The position numbers were made by a program, and so were the translations under genes. Of a stretch of DNA of 64,000 nt, positions 12,295 through 23,849 are shown piece by piece. Below the pieces are notes generated by a model. That model ran no database searches and was not told the origin of the DNA. It was given only the letters and a program-made list of their open reading frames with translations. Source of the stretch: Jacaranda mimosifolia. Taxonomy: Eukaryota; Streptophyta; Magnoliopsida; Lamiales; Bignoniaceae. How positions within the stretch are numbered: position 1 is the stretch's first letter; each line of letters begins with the position of its first letter. The DNA lies in the NCBI GenBank assembly GCA_018894105.1, contig CM032131.1, positions 5,420,501 to 5,484,500 of the forward strand. Reading direction: 5' to 3'.

Positions 12295-12430
12295 GGACAC
12301 AATCACTCAGGCACCCAAGGTGCCTGGGATAGGCACTTGCTAGGTGCTCGATGCTAGCATCTACTGGGCGCTTGCCTTACGCACCCACGAGGTGCCTATC
12401 CTAAACATCTGCTAGGCACCCAGAGCTAGC
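12295..12430. repeat. GGTGCC/GGCACC palindromic tract (second copy)
   Basis: Blocks such as AGGCACCCAAGGTGCCTGG, GGCACTTGCTAGGTGC and CACCCACGAGGTGCC repeat in both orientations, like the tract at 2940-3190. This supports a common origin of the two elements. Confidence 0.55.
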
Positions 12431-12639
12431 CTACCCCATGAGTGGCTAGCACATGTATGGCATAATTAATAGAGGCAGGTGTCGCCTTGGGCTATTACAG
12501 ACAGTCCAAATTTGTCCCAACTCGTGGGCGTCATTTTTCTCGTGATGTCACCACATTTTTTGAGTTTGTGAGCCTTATATAAGCACATATTTTGATCTAG
12601 TGTTAGTTCATAAAATAGAGTCTCAATAGTGAGATAATC

Positions 12640-13100
12640 ATCCTCCACTTTCAAAGTTGTTCTCTACGTCAAAGTCAGATTTACATTTCTAATGAGTTCG
12701 AGTTTCATATTCCTTCACCAAAGGATAATATGGTATTACCTCCTCCAAGGTACTTCACAGTATTTATTAGTTACTTCAGTAGTAGGTTCTCCCTACTACC
12801 AGAATCCTTTGTTGTTGCACATAGTAAGGAGTTATTAGGTTTGTTTAAGTCTACTTTTCCCTCATATCTTTTTCATACTACACGAGATTTCAGCATCTCT
12901 TATTAGATTTGGATCTTCCTCTCCCTTTAGATAGCTTTCCTTCTTTGTTCGAGGTGTGCAAGGTTCCTAATGAATCTTTCTTTCATGTTTTCCCCAAGCC
13001 AAATAGTAAGTTCATGAGAGGTTTGCCTTATTCGATAGGGTCTTACAAGGAGAGATTCTTCTTTGTTCATGATAAGGATTGGATTGTTCCTCCTGGGTAG
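12640..13100 (+). pseudogene. Remnant of 'putative gypsy-type transposon' (Transposase_28-like) ORF
   Basis: Pieces in different frames read like this plant transposon family. Around 12700-12840 are SPKDNMVLPPPRYF and SLLPESFVVAHSKELLGLF. At 12909-13100 an open piece carries FFHVFPKPNSKFMRGLPYS followed by YKERFFFVHDKDW, matching the family's F...LP-S---WK-RFFFV pattern. It is read on the plus strand, antisense to the host element. Frames are broken between the pieces, so no intact protein is made. The family match is from memory of the domain pattern; a Pfam search with PF04195 would settle it. Confidence 0.45.
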
Positions 13101-14439
13101 AGAAGTTCACCATCGCTAGTATGTCTAGATAAAATTCACATGACCTTTGCTAGATTTTTTAGGGGCAGGTTTATTTGATTCCCTTTCTCACATGACTTGT
13201 ATATTCCCCAAGGGAACTCAGTTTATTTTTCTCTTTATTGACTGCTCTTGCATGCATCTTTGTTATCACTCTTTTACATTCTTCTTAGGACTTATGTTTA
13301 ATTTCACTTTCTTTATTCTTGGGTATGTAACAAGATAGACTTGATGAGGATCTACACGAAGAGGGTGAATAGAGGGGCACATTACAGGTGTGCAGTTGAG
13401 CCATGTTGTAGGGAGGCATACTTGCTGGGTGGCATCCAAGTCCCCCTCATCGACAATCGAGCAACTTACATGCACATCCAGTTTTAGCAGCTCATCAAGT
13501 TGGTATAGGCGATGGTTTTGAGGCGGTGACCTTTAGCCCAATCAGGAAGTGCGCATGAGAATCAGCACAGGAGGTACTTATCTATAGTATTTTTGCCCTT
13601 TCATGCCAATGAGTGCAAGGGACTATTTCTCTATGATTTACACTGGAATTATGGGGTTGGCTCAAACTAGGACATAGATAGCTTGTGAGACGGAGTGAGT
13701 GAGTATGTTCTGAGAAAGTTAGAGATATTTTCTCCTTCTCAATTGATCAAGCTCACTGGAGACTCTGCTCAGGTAAGCACTTATTTCATAACTTAGTTTT
13801 TTCTGCATGTGTGATTTCTCGTAGTTGCTTTAATTATTTGTTCGTCATGTTTTTCGCTTCTTTGGTCGAAGGTTTGGAATTTATTCATGCAGATGTCTTA
13901 CTGTGCAAAGGGGGAAGTGATTGATATTATGGCTTAAGAAAGAAACTGTCGAGTTTGCTTAGCAATAGTTCGAGAAAGATGAGTCTGTTCGGAGGGGTGA
14001 TTGTACATCCACCTATTTAGCTAAAGGAGGAAGAGCATTTTCTTACTCTGAGTTGGTTTTTTATTATGTCCTCTTTACGGACAACAAAGTTTTCTAACTT
14101 TAATGAGAAGACTAGGTTTGTGCTTGAAGGGAAAGTTCTTCAACATGTTGGGTGACTGCTTTGGCCACAGTTTGTGTAGAGGAGTTCTGCTATAATATCT
14201 TTAATGTCTCTTGAATCATCTACAAAACTAGTTTTCTAGGAGGTAGGGCATGCTTTGCGTGTGTCAAATGTACTTCATGGGCAGGTTTTTGTATCGGATG
14301 TGACTATGCCTTAGGTTGGTACTTCTCCATATTCTTAGATCTTGAGACAACTTGGTTGTTGAAATCTCGAGCTCTAGACGTTGTTTACATTCTTAGCATT
14401 CTTCTTTCTTTCATAAGAGTTACCACATATAAGCTATGA

Positions 14440-14740
14440 TGATGTTGCTCGAAAATGGAGTTAAGTTCCTTTTCGGAATTTAATAATTTTTTTGAGTTCT
14501 TTCTCTAACATGCTGTTGCGGAGAATTTGGGTTTTCAAATTTTTGCAAATAATTTTTTATGTCCCAATTGATTTTAAGACTTCGTATTTTTAGTGCTTTT
14601 CTTATGTGAGGTTCAATTCATTAGGGTTTTAAATGTTTATCTTGGTGGGCTTAACTATTTGGGCTATCTGGTCTTTTACTTTATTTATTATTTAATTAAT
14701 TGGGTCCATTCATTTTCACTTTTTACCAATTGTTTTCACA
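14440..14740 (-). repeat. 5' LTR (truncated) of Tat-like copy 2
   Basis: It starts TGATGTTGCTCG and contains the same blocks as the left copy (GGAATTTAATAATTT, TTTGCAAATAATTTTTTATG, GGTGGGCTTAACTATTTGGGC). Similarity stops near 14740. On its inner side GAGTTACCACATATAAGC corresponds to the degenerate primer-site region of copy 1. Confidence 0.5.
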
Positions 14741-15470
14741 CAAAAAATTCAAAATGAAATTTCCTTATGAAAACTACCTTGAATTTTTTTTTTCAAAATT
14801 AGTTTCAGATGGATTTTTTATCTGAAGATTCCATCTAAAACCAAACACCACCAAAATCTCATATGGACAGATTAATGGACTGTTGGTTTTTTGTGGAAAA
14901 TCTAATGGAAAATTCTGAAGCGTTTTGTCCACTATCATATTTAGAAGGATTTTTTCCTTTTGCTATTTCTGTCAAAATAGCGAGATTTTTTTAGTGCCAA
15001 TTAGCCTTTGGTCGAATATTATAAATATGTGTATGTCTCGTGCAAATTAATTGGATAAAAAAGTCAAAACATATGGTTTTGATACAAAAGATAAAGATAT
15101 AAAAATAATCTAAATTATATTAAATTCCCTAATTTCCCTATATAATTTTAGGAATGATGTAAGAACCAAAATTTGATTATTGAAACTTAGAGAACAACTA
15201 ATAGTTAGTGGCTCGATGTTATATAGTGAAAGAAAAAGATTCTTCGTAGTACTATTATTCAGTGAAAATTTTCACTACGAATGCACTTAGGAATTTTTAC
15301 CAATGCATATGTGTGACAGTAAGTTTGTATAAGGAAAATAAAACTTAATAAAATTATATACATTTTGAATAAGTAGAAAATCATAAGTAAATAATAAATA
15401 CAGTAATGGAAAATTGCAACAAATCTCTACAGAAACATTATAGGAACAAAGAAAAAAAATATAAAAATAT
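14741..15470. other. AT-rich spacer, no gene seen
   Basis: No coding region is visible. An inverted repeat at 15243-15281 pairs TTCGTAGT with ACTACGAA and holds a perfect palindrome AGTGAAAATTTTCACT at 15261-15276. A stretch ending TTTTTTTAGTG at 14996 might be one end of a CACTA element, but no partner end was found. Confidence 0.4.
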
Positions 15471-15800
15471 CATACATGATATGACTAATTAAATCTACAA
15501 GGGTAGAAAAGTAAAAAAGAGTAAATCAATTAATCAAACAGATTAAATGAATAAAATGGCCGAAGAGCCGAATTGACAAAGCCTGCCAAGAAGGGCATCA
15601 TAATAGGCCGAAGCCCATAAAAAAAGACAATAAATACTAAGCTCCAAAGAGAATAGGGCACGAGAAATCATTTGCAAGAATTTGCGAACTTAGAAAACCT
15701 TCAAAAATTAAAAACTCTCCACATCGCATTCCACAAAAAAAGAACTTGAAATTCTGCTGACTACAGGAAAGGACACTAATTCCATTCCCATGCAGTAGCA
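15470..15800 (+). repeat. 5' LTR of Tat-like copy 3
   Basis: The inner end is GCAGTAGCA at 15800, two bases before the primer site. Upstream it matches the copy at 21250-21593. Similarity left of 15470 is weak, so the true left end is not fixed. Confidence 0.5.
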
Positions 15801-15802
15801 TT

Positions 15803-15822
15803 TTGGCACCATTTGTAGGGAC
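15803..15822 (+). other. Primer-binding site of Tat-like copy 3
   Basis: TTGGCACCATTTGTAGGGAC follows the LTR end after two bases. It resembles the TTGGCGCCGT-TGTGGGGA type of primer site seen in plant Tat/Retand elements, with several transitions. The tRNA used is not assigned. Confidence 0.5.
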
Positions 15823-17739
15823 TCTAGATGATGAAAAATGAACACTGAGAATGCAGACGAGACCCAAAGCTTGAAACTTTAACAATCAGGTGATCCTAAA
15901 GTCAGAGAACCACCAACTTAAACTACGGTCACATTCGACGTCGGAGTTGTCCAGGAAGTACAACTGACACTAAAGGAGACACCCACGCAGCAGCATCGCC
16001 TTCCAGATATCCAACTCTGAAAATGACCTAGGAGGCATTAAAGACCCTGCTAGAGAGCGTTACTACCTAAGCTTTCACCATAACAATCGTCTAATACATA
16101 GAGGAATGCTACACTCAAAAGCAGTAGCAATAATTTTGTAGAGCCAGGGGCTTCCTCATCCTCGGAAAGGATAGAGCATAAGACCAACTTAGGGCGAGAC
16201 ACTGCTCCTGTCTCTTCACCTCTATAGGTAGATTCATCCCATCGAGTATGCCTCTCCATACTATTACCTATTGTGGCTGGAGTTAAGACTCGTCCACTCA
16301 AACACCCGACTATTCTAGAGAAGTTCTTTACTCAAACCAGAAAGTACATCCACACAGGAGATACAATAACTCTTATAAATAACCACAAAAGATCGTAGAC
16401 AAGTCCAAAAGACCAATCTAGCGAAGACACTTTAAGGAGGTAGGTAACAAAGGTGGCCCCTAAGAGACCATACAGACTCGAAGTACATAGAACAATTGTG
16501 AGGTACTATAATATGGATCAGAACCCCAAAGAGAACTATAGCCCCATGTAGCTATCAATCTATCTACTACATAAATATATCAATGATCGCCAGTACATCC
16601 GAAAGAGGTGACTTTATTAAAGTCTCAAAGTCCCCAAGAGGATCATGAAACATATACAAATTCGCTTACTGAAATTGGCACTTCGCGTATGCAAAGTGCA
16701 CTACTAAAGTTTCGCATCAGCATCAAAGAAGAAGATTTGGAGACAAGAAAAGACGAATGCACTAACATCACGATAATTTTGACCTCCCTGGCCCATTTAT
16801 AGATAAGGAAAATCCCAATAAATAGCAAAAACTCAGACTAAAGATAATCACTCCAACTAGACTTAATAAAGAAACCATGGAGACAATCTCATGGCCTATT
16901 GACTATGGGAGCTTGAACTATTCTCGGAACTTTCATGGAGCAGATGCCACTTAGCTTAGTCTTCAACACCAAAAGTCAAATTGGCAGGTGAAGTGCTATA
17001 AAGATTCTTTGAAGCTTATGGGAGGTAAAAGCAACTCCTAAGATACTTTCAAAGTTGAGAAGGGACATGCACAACATAGAAAAGGCACTCAAAATCGTAA
17101 AACTAAAAGGCACAAACTCAATTGGACTTGAGAAACCTTTAGTATAGAAGAAAGAAGAGTTGCAACCTAATGATCTATTACAAAATAGAATGTTAGATAG
17201 AAAAGACTCATTCAAAGAATATGAGATGTAATTGGAGACCACTGCCTTGTCAAGGAAAATCATGCTAACATCTTTAAAAGGGTGAAATCTCCTACTGCCA
17301 ACCGATAGCCCCATGGCGTAGCACAAAATTGACTTAGTAAATGAAGATGATGGTCCAATACCAGAGTTAACACTATTATAGCACCTTTATAAGAGCTCAA
17401 CTCATAAGGGAAGAAATCCATGCAGCAGCATACCATAAGAGAATGAATCCTTATAAGAAGAAAGAAACCACTCTTAGCAACCTAGCGCACTCTACAAAGA
17501 CAAAGAAAGCTTACAACCTCAATAGTCGACCTCTTGAAGCATAGTAATCACACTTCAAGAATAAATAAAAAGTCATCCAAACTTAAGAAAAGATAGTTGT
17601 TTGTTGCACCGCTTCAAGGATGCAGACTAATTTTCTCTATATACTTGCTTTCTTTTTCTATATAACTATGACTTTTAGGAACACATCATCCGCAGTAACA
17701 CCGAAGAAGGCAAATGCAAATAAAGAAAAATGAAAACAA

Positions 17740-18120
17740 TGACATCTCTGTAGGAGTTCCCAAGCAACAACTTCTCCACAAAAGACCCCAAATGTCTCCC
17801 TCCACAGGACGACACCTTCGCGAGAGTCCCCAAGTGGCTCCCTCCATGAAAAAAAAGTCTCCCTTAAGGATCCTAAGTATCTCCCTCTAGGGAACAACAC
17901 TTCTGTAAGAGGGCCTAAGCAGTTCGTCCCATGGAGCAACATATTTGGGGAAGACCTTAAGACACCTCTGCGAAAGTCCATAAGTAGTTTCCCCCATGGA
18001 GAAATACTTCTAAGGGAGAGCTGAAATATCTCTCTCCATAGAACGACACCTCTGAATCAGTTCCCAAGTAGCTTTCTCTATAAAGCAATATCTCCACGAG
18101 AGACCCTAAGCATTTCCTCC
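17740..18120. repeat. Tandem repeat, about 58-60-bp unit
   Basis: About seven degenerate units carry the cycle AAGTATCTCCCTC-ATGGA-CAACACTTCT-GAGAGTCC-TAAG. Open frames across the array on the minus strand are a by-product of the periodic sequence and are not taken as a gene. Confidence 0.65.
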
Positions 18121-18127
18121 ACCAAAT

Positions 18128-18352
18128 AAATTTGGCATAAACCTATTATTCTGTTCTTTGGGAGTATGTGGTTGTTGTGTGTAAGTCCACCACAAATCTT
18201 CCAAGAAGGTGCCTCAACACTTACTTTTCCAAAAGTATGCGGTTGCTGCACGTAAACTTACTGAAAACCTTTTGTAGAGTTAAGCGGTGGCACCCTGATA
18301 ACATTAAATGAGTTACTACAACATGAATTAATTTGGCATAAACCTATTATGA
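18128..18352. repeat. Direct repeat of AATTTGGCATAAACCTATTAT-type block
   Basis: 'TTTGGCATAAACCTATTAT' occurs near 18130 and again near 18334, each followed by CTTTGGGAGTATG or CCTGGGAGTATG, giving a repeat spacing of about 204 bases. Confidence 0.6.
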
Positions 18353-18479
18353 AGCTCCCTGGGAGTATGTCGTAAATGTACGTAAACCCACTACAAGGCT
18401 CCTAGGAGGTATATGGTTGCACCATCGAAATCAACTTTCAAAACCCTCTAAAGATGCATGGTCAACATGCATCCTCATT

Positions 18480-18790
18480 ACAACACTCAACATTTGGTGA
18501 TAAGACCTCTTGAGTGAGGTGCACACTTAGTCATCATCATGACACTGAATACCAACAATAAGACCTCATGAATGAGGCTCGTACTCAAATTTTGCTATAA
18601 CACTTGTTTTTTATGATGAGACTTCCTGAACAAGGCTTACAGCAAAACACTATCATGCTACTTAATTTTCACTATGATACCTCCCGAACAAGGCTTACAA
18701 TAAAATACTATCATAGTACTTGTATTTTTAGTGAGACCTCTCAAACGAGGCTTAAGGCAAAATGCCATCGTAACATTTGATGCCCATGTG
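18480..18790. repeat. Tandem repeat, about 60-bp unit (reverse of 3415-3615)
   Basis: Four to five units contain AAGACCTC-TGA-TGAGGCT followed by an ATCATAGTACTT-like block. In reverse complement this is the AAGTACTATGAT ... GAGGTC pattern of the array in copy 1. Confidence 0.6.
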
Positions 18791-20059
18791 AAGATATCCC
18801 TAGCAAGGTACTCATTTAAGTTTGATTCAAAAGACTAAGCGGTGTAATAAAACCTTACTAGTGAGGCACTCAATTGACTTTAATTTGAATGAAAAACTAT
18901 AGCAATAGGATTTCCATAACAAGGCTTGTATTTACATTTGTGCACTATCTTGTGCAATTACAATGATACCCCTCCAAGGGGCTTGAGATAAAGCTCAATA
19001 AGAAAGGGTTCAACACCCCACTCATATGCCATCATTGTGCGGCAATCAAACATCAAAAACATAAAAAAGCATCTATCGACACTTAGCCTCATGAGAGAAA
19101 AACAAAATTAAGAACAAGCTGAACTACTACCAATGCAGAAGAAAAACATTGTAGTCCTAAATGAAGGAATACTCTAAATTATTTAAAAAGACATGAATTC
19201 ACATCGAACATTCTAAGTAACTCTTGAAACATGGAGCTTCAGTTAATCAATTTTTTCTAACTCACCAAAGAAGATGAAGTACACAGGCTATTCTTCAACA
19301 TTCGAATGACATCATCCCCAGAGAAAGAGCATAACAAACATTTGAGGAAGTCTAGATGCCCCGAATGCCCTGTGGGAGCTCGGACCTCCCAAACTCTGGA
19401 ACCCCGGCATCTCGGTAATTAGGCGCTTCTGGATGCATGGTAGCCTTGCACCTAGATACATGCCCTAGGTGAACGACCACTACAAAAAAGAAAAATAAAA
19501 GCAAGCACACAATAATATGTAGACAATATTGAGAAAATGGAAAAAAAAAATGAAGGATAAGTCTTTCAAATGACTTAGTGCGAAAAGGAGCGCGACATAC
19601 ATTGCTCAAATCCCAATAACAAAGATGAAAAGTCTACTAATACTAGCATACACAAACATCATCCTGCATTTGGCTAATACTCAGCCATCCGAAGAAAAAT
19701 TAGAAGGACTTGTTGGAAAACCCTCGATGCGTGAACTGACCTCTTTGCGGTAGGGCCTTCAAAGGTCATGCAAAGCAATGTGATACATCAACATATCCTA
19801 AGGGGTGCCTAAAGAAATGCCTCCACAAGAGACCCTAAGGGGATCTAAGAATAACTTGGTTTTGAAAGATCTCATAAGCAATTCTTGGAATATGAATCTC
19901 CGCAAAAAATGCTAAGTGATTTGCAAAAGTAGGACATCACAACATAGATGGCTGAGTCACATCATATTTTGCAAACTCTAAGTAACCAAAAGACAAAACT
20001 ACCAACACCAAATAAGAGCTCTTGAACTTAGAAAATCTTCATAAATATAAATAAAGTTA

Positions 20060-20280
20060 GCCTAACTACAGACACGCTTGCTTTCTAGCTCCCAGAGTAA
20101 GAGATAATAAGTTATCTTGAAAACGTATCTTGGCCATGAAGACAAACTAATAAGCTTCAAAAAATATCTAAGTACTTCGAAGAATACAAAACTTTGCTTG
20201 GATCTTAAAGGATCTTTAAAATGAAAAGCTCTATGAAAGTATCTAAGTCCTATGTGGAAAGTGAAGTAAGACATCCTTTG
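20060..20280. repeat. Internal segment shared with copy 1
   Basis: The reverse complement of this stretch matches 1860-2065 (CATAGGACTTAGATAC, GTACTTAGATATTTTTTGAAG, GTTTTCAAGATAACTTATTAT). It lies about 1.3 kb from the outer end at 21593, the same distance as in copy 1. Confidence 0.6.
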
Positions 20281-21109
20281 ACCTCACTACGACACATAAG
20301 CTGACATACTTATATCCAGCTAAAACTTAGCCTTGCAAAAAATGAAAACAAGAGACACCTAGAAAGCTAGAGTCTTCCACATTAGTTGGGCACTCTAGGA
20401 CCCTCGAAAAGAATGTCACGTCACTCTGACTTCTTCTATGATGCTGCACAAAAGTCAACTTTGTTGTGAATTAATCCCTCGCACTTACATCCTTCTCATA
20501 CTTAGGTACCTTGAGGTGTCAAAATTGTTCATTACTTGAAGCGAAGTTACTACTACTCTAAGTCCTTTGGAGAAAACCTATTTCTTATGGACATCAAATA
20601 TACCCCTTGAGACTTGAGGCTCAACAAGATTCATCCAACTACATGATGAGTGGGACTCTCAGAGGAAGACAAGAATGATTGACAAGACCATGATCCTAAC
20701 TAATGATCTCAAAGGATCTTCCAAGCATGAAAATTTTCGAATGAAATTGTTTAAGTCTTACAGGGCACAAACCTTGATAGACATTCAAACATCCTCCATG
20801 ACACGAATCTTCATCCTGAAAAATCTTCTAAGTCCCCTAGTGAAATAGTGCTATTTTTTCATTTATGTGGCACTCAGACAATTCCTTCTAGTAGATATAC
20901 AAACAACTCGACATATACCTCACCAGGGTGCCCAGCGAATGCCTACCTTGCCCTTGCTGCCACCACAAAGGTCACCCTCACTATAGCTGGTGGCCCCTTA
21001 GTAGTACTATTTCTATCATCGCTCCCCCCTCTATTTTTTGCTAGTTTTAACCCAGCTCGAACTCTAACTAAAATTGGGTACCACTTCCAAACAACCCATC
21101 CTTGAATGT

Positions 21110-21593
21110 GAATTCACACACTTAACTTCATTAATGAAATTTAATTGATTAGTAATCTTATTTTGACAAATTAAAGCAAGATAAAAAATTATTATTAAAC
21201 TTTAAATTATTTCCAACATGAAAATAATTTTTTAAATTGAAAATAAGGGGGTTTGATGATATAATTAATTAAGTTCACAAGAATAAAAAAGTAAAAAGGA
21301 CTAAAAGGGCTTTTTAGGATCAAATAAATTAAATGAATAAGCAGGTTAAAAGTCTAATTATTTAAGTCTACCAAGAAGGGCATCAAAATTCTAATGGTTG
21401 AAATCCAAAAAAAAAAAAACTATGAACACTGAGCCCCAAAAAGAAATGGGAAACAAGAAATTATTCTAAGGAATTTGCAAACTTCGACAACTTCGAGAAT
21501 TGAAAATTCTTTGCACCGCATTTTGGAAAAAAAATAACCTAAAATTCTGCTAACTAGAGAAAAGGCCCCAAACTCCATTTTCATGTGGTGTCA
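21110..21593 (+). repeat. 3' LTR of Tat-like copy 3
   Basis: It ends CATGTGGTGTCA at 21593, matching CATGCAGTAGCA at the end of the 5' LTR. The AT-rich start (TTAAAGCAAGATAAAAAATT) resembles the reverse complement of the tail of the 11.9-kb copy. The left edge is approximate. Confidence 0.5.
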
Positions 21594-21639
21594 TTACTTA
21601 ATAAATTACCATGTGAAAATATATTTATTTATGATCTAA

Positions 21640-22210
21640 TACTAAACAAGAAAAAGAATAAAAACAAATATATGCAATTTTTATATTCAATGTAGGATAA
21701 TGTATTGTATATATTGTTATATCCACATTTTTAATGGCTTTAAACTTTCTTGTTTTAGTTGTCTTGCTGTCATTTCTTATTCTTAATTGAAACTTTCCTT
21801 AATTTTAATAAGTTATATTAGTTCTGAGTTTTTTTATAATTTATGTATTTCTAAATGTGTTAAAGAATGTATTAAAAAAAGTTATCAAAATTTGATTAGT
21901 TGACATATTTTAATAATTTAGAAAATAAAAAAAATTAAAATTTATGTTAAGCTACTAATCAAACTATTTTTCTAGTTAATTGAAAATTTCTGAATTCTAA
22001 ATATTGAGAGTTGGATTATTCTAGTTAATTGCATTATTGTTTGGCGATGAAACTCCATTGCAACACATATAAGGGTACAGATTTATACGTATGCAAATGA
22101 ACTTAAAGAATATATTTAAGTATCATTAAGTTTAGTTAGTGGTGTATTTTAATAATTTAGAAAATCATTAAAAAAATAATGAAATTATTCTAATTAAGTG
22201 AAAAAATTCT
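21640..22210. repeat. Dispersed repeat, copy 1 (with internal duplication)
   Basis: Blocks here (ATAATGTATT, TATATCCACATT, TTAATTGAAAC, AATAAGTTATAT, GACATATTTTAATAATTTAG, GAAACTCCATTGC) recur in order at 37510-40640, where two Mutator-like elements interrupt them. Within this copy the TTTAGTTAG/TTGATTAGTTG...TATTTTAATAATTTAGAAAAT block appears twice, about 240 bases apart. No gene is seen. Confidence 0.6.
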
Positions 22211-22755
22211 AAAGTAAGAATTTAGATTAATATAAGAAGTTGAAGGCCAAAAAAATATATTTTAAGAATGAATCATAAGATGAAAAGTATATCTTAAGAA
22301 GATTAGCCTTAAAAGGTAGGGAAAGTCTAACATCAGTCATGAATTGTAGGTAACTAGTCTTAATTATAATAAATCTAGTTCGTATGATATGTTTCAACAG
22401 ATCTATATTGTTCATTTATTATAGCCAGTCACTTGCTAAATATTTTTCATATACCTGCTACCTGCAACCTTTATGTATGATCTATGCGTAGTATATATTT
22501 AATTTAATGTGTAAATGTGGGGAAAAGTTACCTTTTTAGCCCCATAATTAAACTATGTATGCACTGTTAGTTTTTTGGCACTTTTGATCCCCCTCCCAAT
22601 TTTTTGTTAAAATTTGGACGGAAACTATTATCTATTTATGAAAATTCCCCTAAAATTTTATCTATTTATAAAAAAATACACAAAATACACCATTTAATCC
22701 TCATTAAAAAAATTAAAATTAAGTACCACAAAAATTCTCTAAAAATATTTTAAAA

Positions 22756-23824
22756 TATGATTAATTGCAATTTACCCCTGTGTAAAAATGAAATAGGAAA
22801 AAGACCTCCCTATAAAAAAAAATGTCAAAAAACCTCTCTGTCATTTTTTAAATCATGCACACCGCCTCCTTTTCTATGTTTGCTCCCTATTTACAATTGA
22901 AAACACAAAATTACACTCAAATAAAATTTAAATTTAAATTGCTTTTTATTTGTATGTTATCTATTATTCTTATTTTTTCTTTAAATTTTTGTTAATTTCT
23001 CCATTATGTATATCTACCATTTGATTCTTGGGAATGAATGGTTCAGATTAATCTATAAAAAAATATATAAAAAGGTATATTTATATACATATATATATAT
23101 TATAAACACAATATAAATAATAATATACAAATATAATTTATATATACATTATATTATCCCACTCCTACCCCAACCCCTTGGCCCCCACCATCCCCATTCC
23201 CCACCCCCACCATTCCCACCCGCCTGCCACCATAACTTTCGGGGCAGCCAGAAAATTGCCAAGACCTGGCCAGGTCCAACCACAATCACCATGGCCGGCC
23301 ACATCTAGTCATGTCTGTCAGCTACCTTTTATATATATATATATTTAAAAAATTATATATGTTTATAAATATACATATACATGTTCAACACACACATATA
23401 TCATCTATATATACAACTGTCTTTTTCGCGGTGGCGGCGATGGCCACCGTGACCATCATTTTCGTGGTGGCAGCCATGGCCGCCATTTTTAAGGCTGGCC
23501 ATGGCTAGCCATTTCTTTCAAACGGAGGCCATGGCTAGCTATAAATAAAAATATTTTTTTATATATTTTTTATAAATATTATTTGATTCGAACGGTTGAT
23601 TTTTTCAAAAGCATTCAACAACTGATATTAAGGGTATAATAGCCTTTCATACCTAAAAGATCTTAAACACTCGCATGTATAGGCACTTGACATACACTGC
23701 CTCCTTCAAGGGTGTTTGTTGCATGATTTAAAAAATGACGAGGGGATTTTTTGACTTTTTTTTTTCACCGTAGGGTCTTCTGTCTATTTCAATTTTCTCA
23801 GGGAGTACAATAATTTTTTTTCCC
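22756..23824. mobile_element. Nested Mutator-like element with GC-rich core
   Basis: Inverted arms share ATGAAATAG/TTGAAATAG, AAAAAA(T/A)GTCAAAAAA and GTCATTTTTTAAATCATGCA, the last being 20 bases identical on both arms (left near 22840, right near 23720). Imperfect flanks TTTAAAATA and TTTAAAAAA suggest a 9-bp duplication with one change. The core at about 23150-23535 is GC-rich with repeated CCATGGC. No transposase is present. Outer borders are good to within a few bases. Confidence 0.55.
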
Positions 23825-23849
23825 TTTAAAAAATTATATATTTAGATAT

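Larger units (their letters stand above)
10219..14740 (-). mobile_element. Deleted LTR element, Tat-like (copy 2)
   Basis: LTR-like segments at 10219 and 14440 share 'GAATT(C/T)AA(C/T)AA', 'TTTTTGCAAAT', 'TTTTTATGTC', 'GATGGGCTTAA/GGTGGGCTTAA' and 'GGTCTTTTACTTTA'. They are in the same orientation as copy 1, so this element also runs on the minus strand with the 5' LTR on the right. The internal part, about 11940-14440, has no gag or pol. It carries a plus-strand remnant of a gypsy-type transposon ORF, antisense to the element and lying toward the 3' LTR, as reported for some Tat-lineage elements. The left LTR is interrupted by a Mutator-like element. Confidence 0.5.
15470..21593 (+). mobile_element. 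Decayed non-autonomous LTR retrotransposon, Tat/Retand-like (copy 3, inverted relative to copy 1)
   Basis: LTR-like segments at 15470-15800 and about 21110-21593 share GAAGGGCATCA, TTAAATGAATAA, AATTTGC(G/A)AACTT and AATTCTGCT. The left one ends ...GCAGTAGCA and is followed by a primer-type site TTGGCACCATTTGTAGGG, so the element reads left to right. Internal sequence holds tandem arrays like those of copy 1 in reverse orientation and the shared segment at 20060-20280. Short ORFs occur, but none recognisable as gag or pol was found. Confidence 0.55.

Noticed and set aside
14741..14996. CACTA element ending TTTTTTTAGTG
   Set aside because: Only one short end is visible; no partner terminus or target duplication.
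17658..17981. 107-codon minus-strand frame
   Set aside because: It spans a 58-60-bp tandem array and the repeated protein text only reflects the DNA period.
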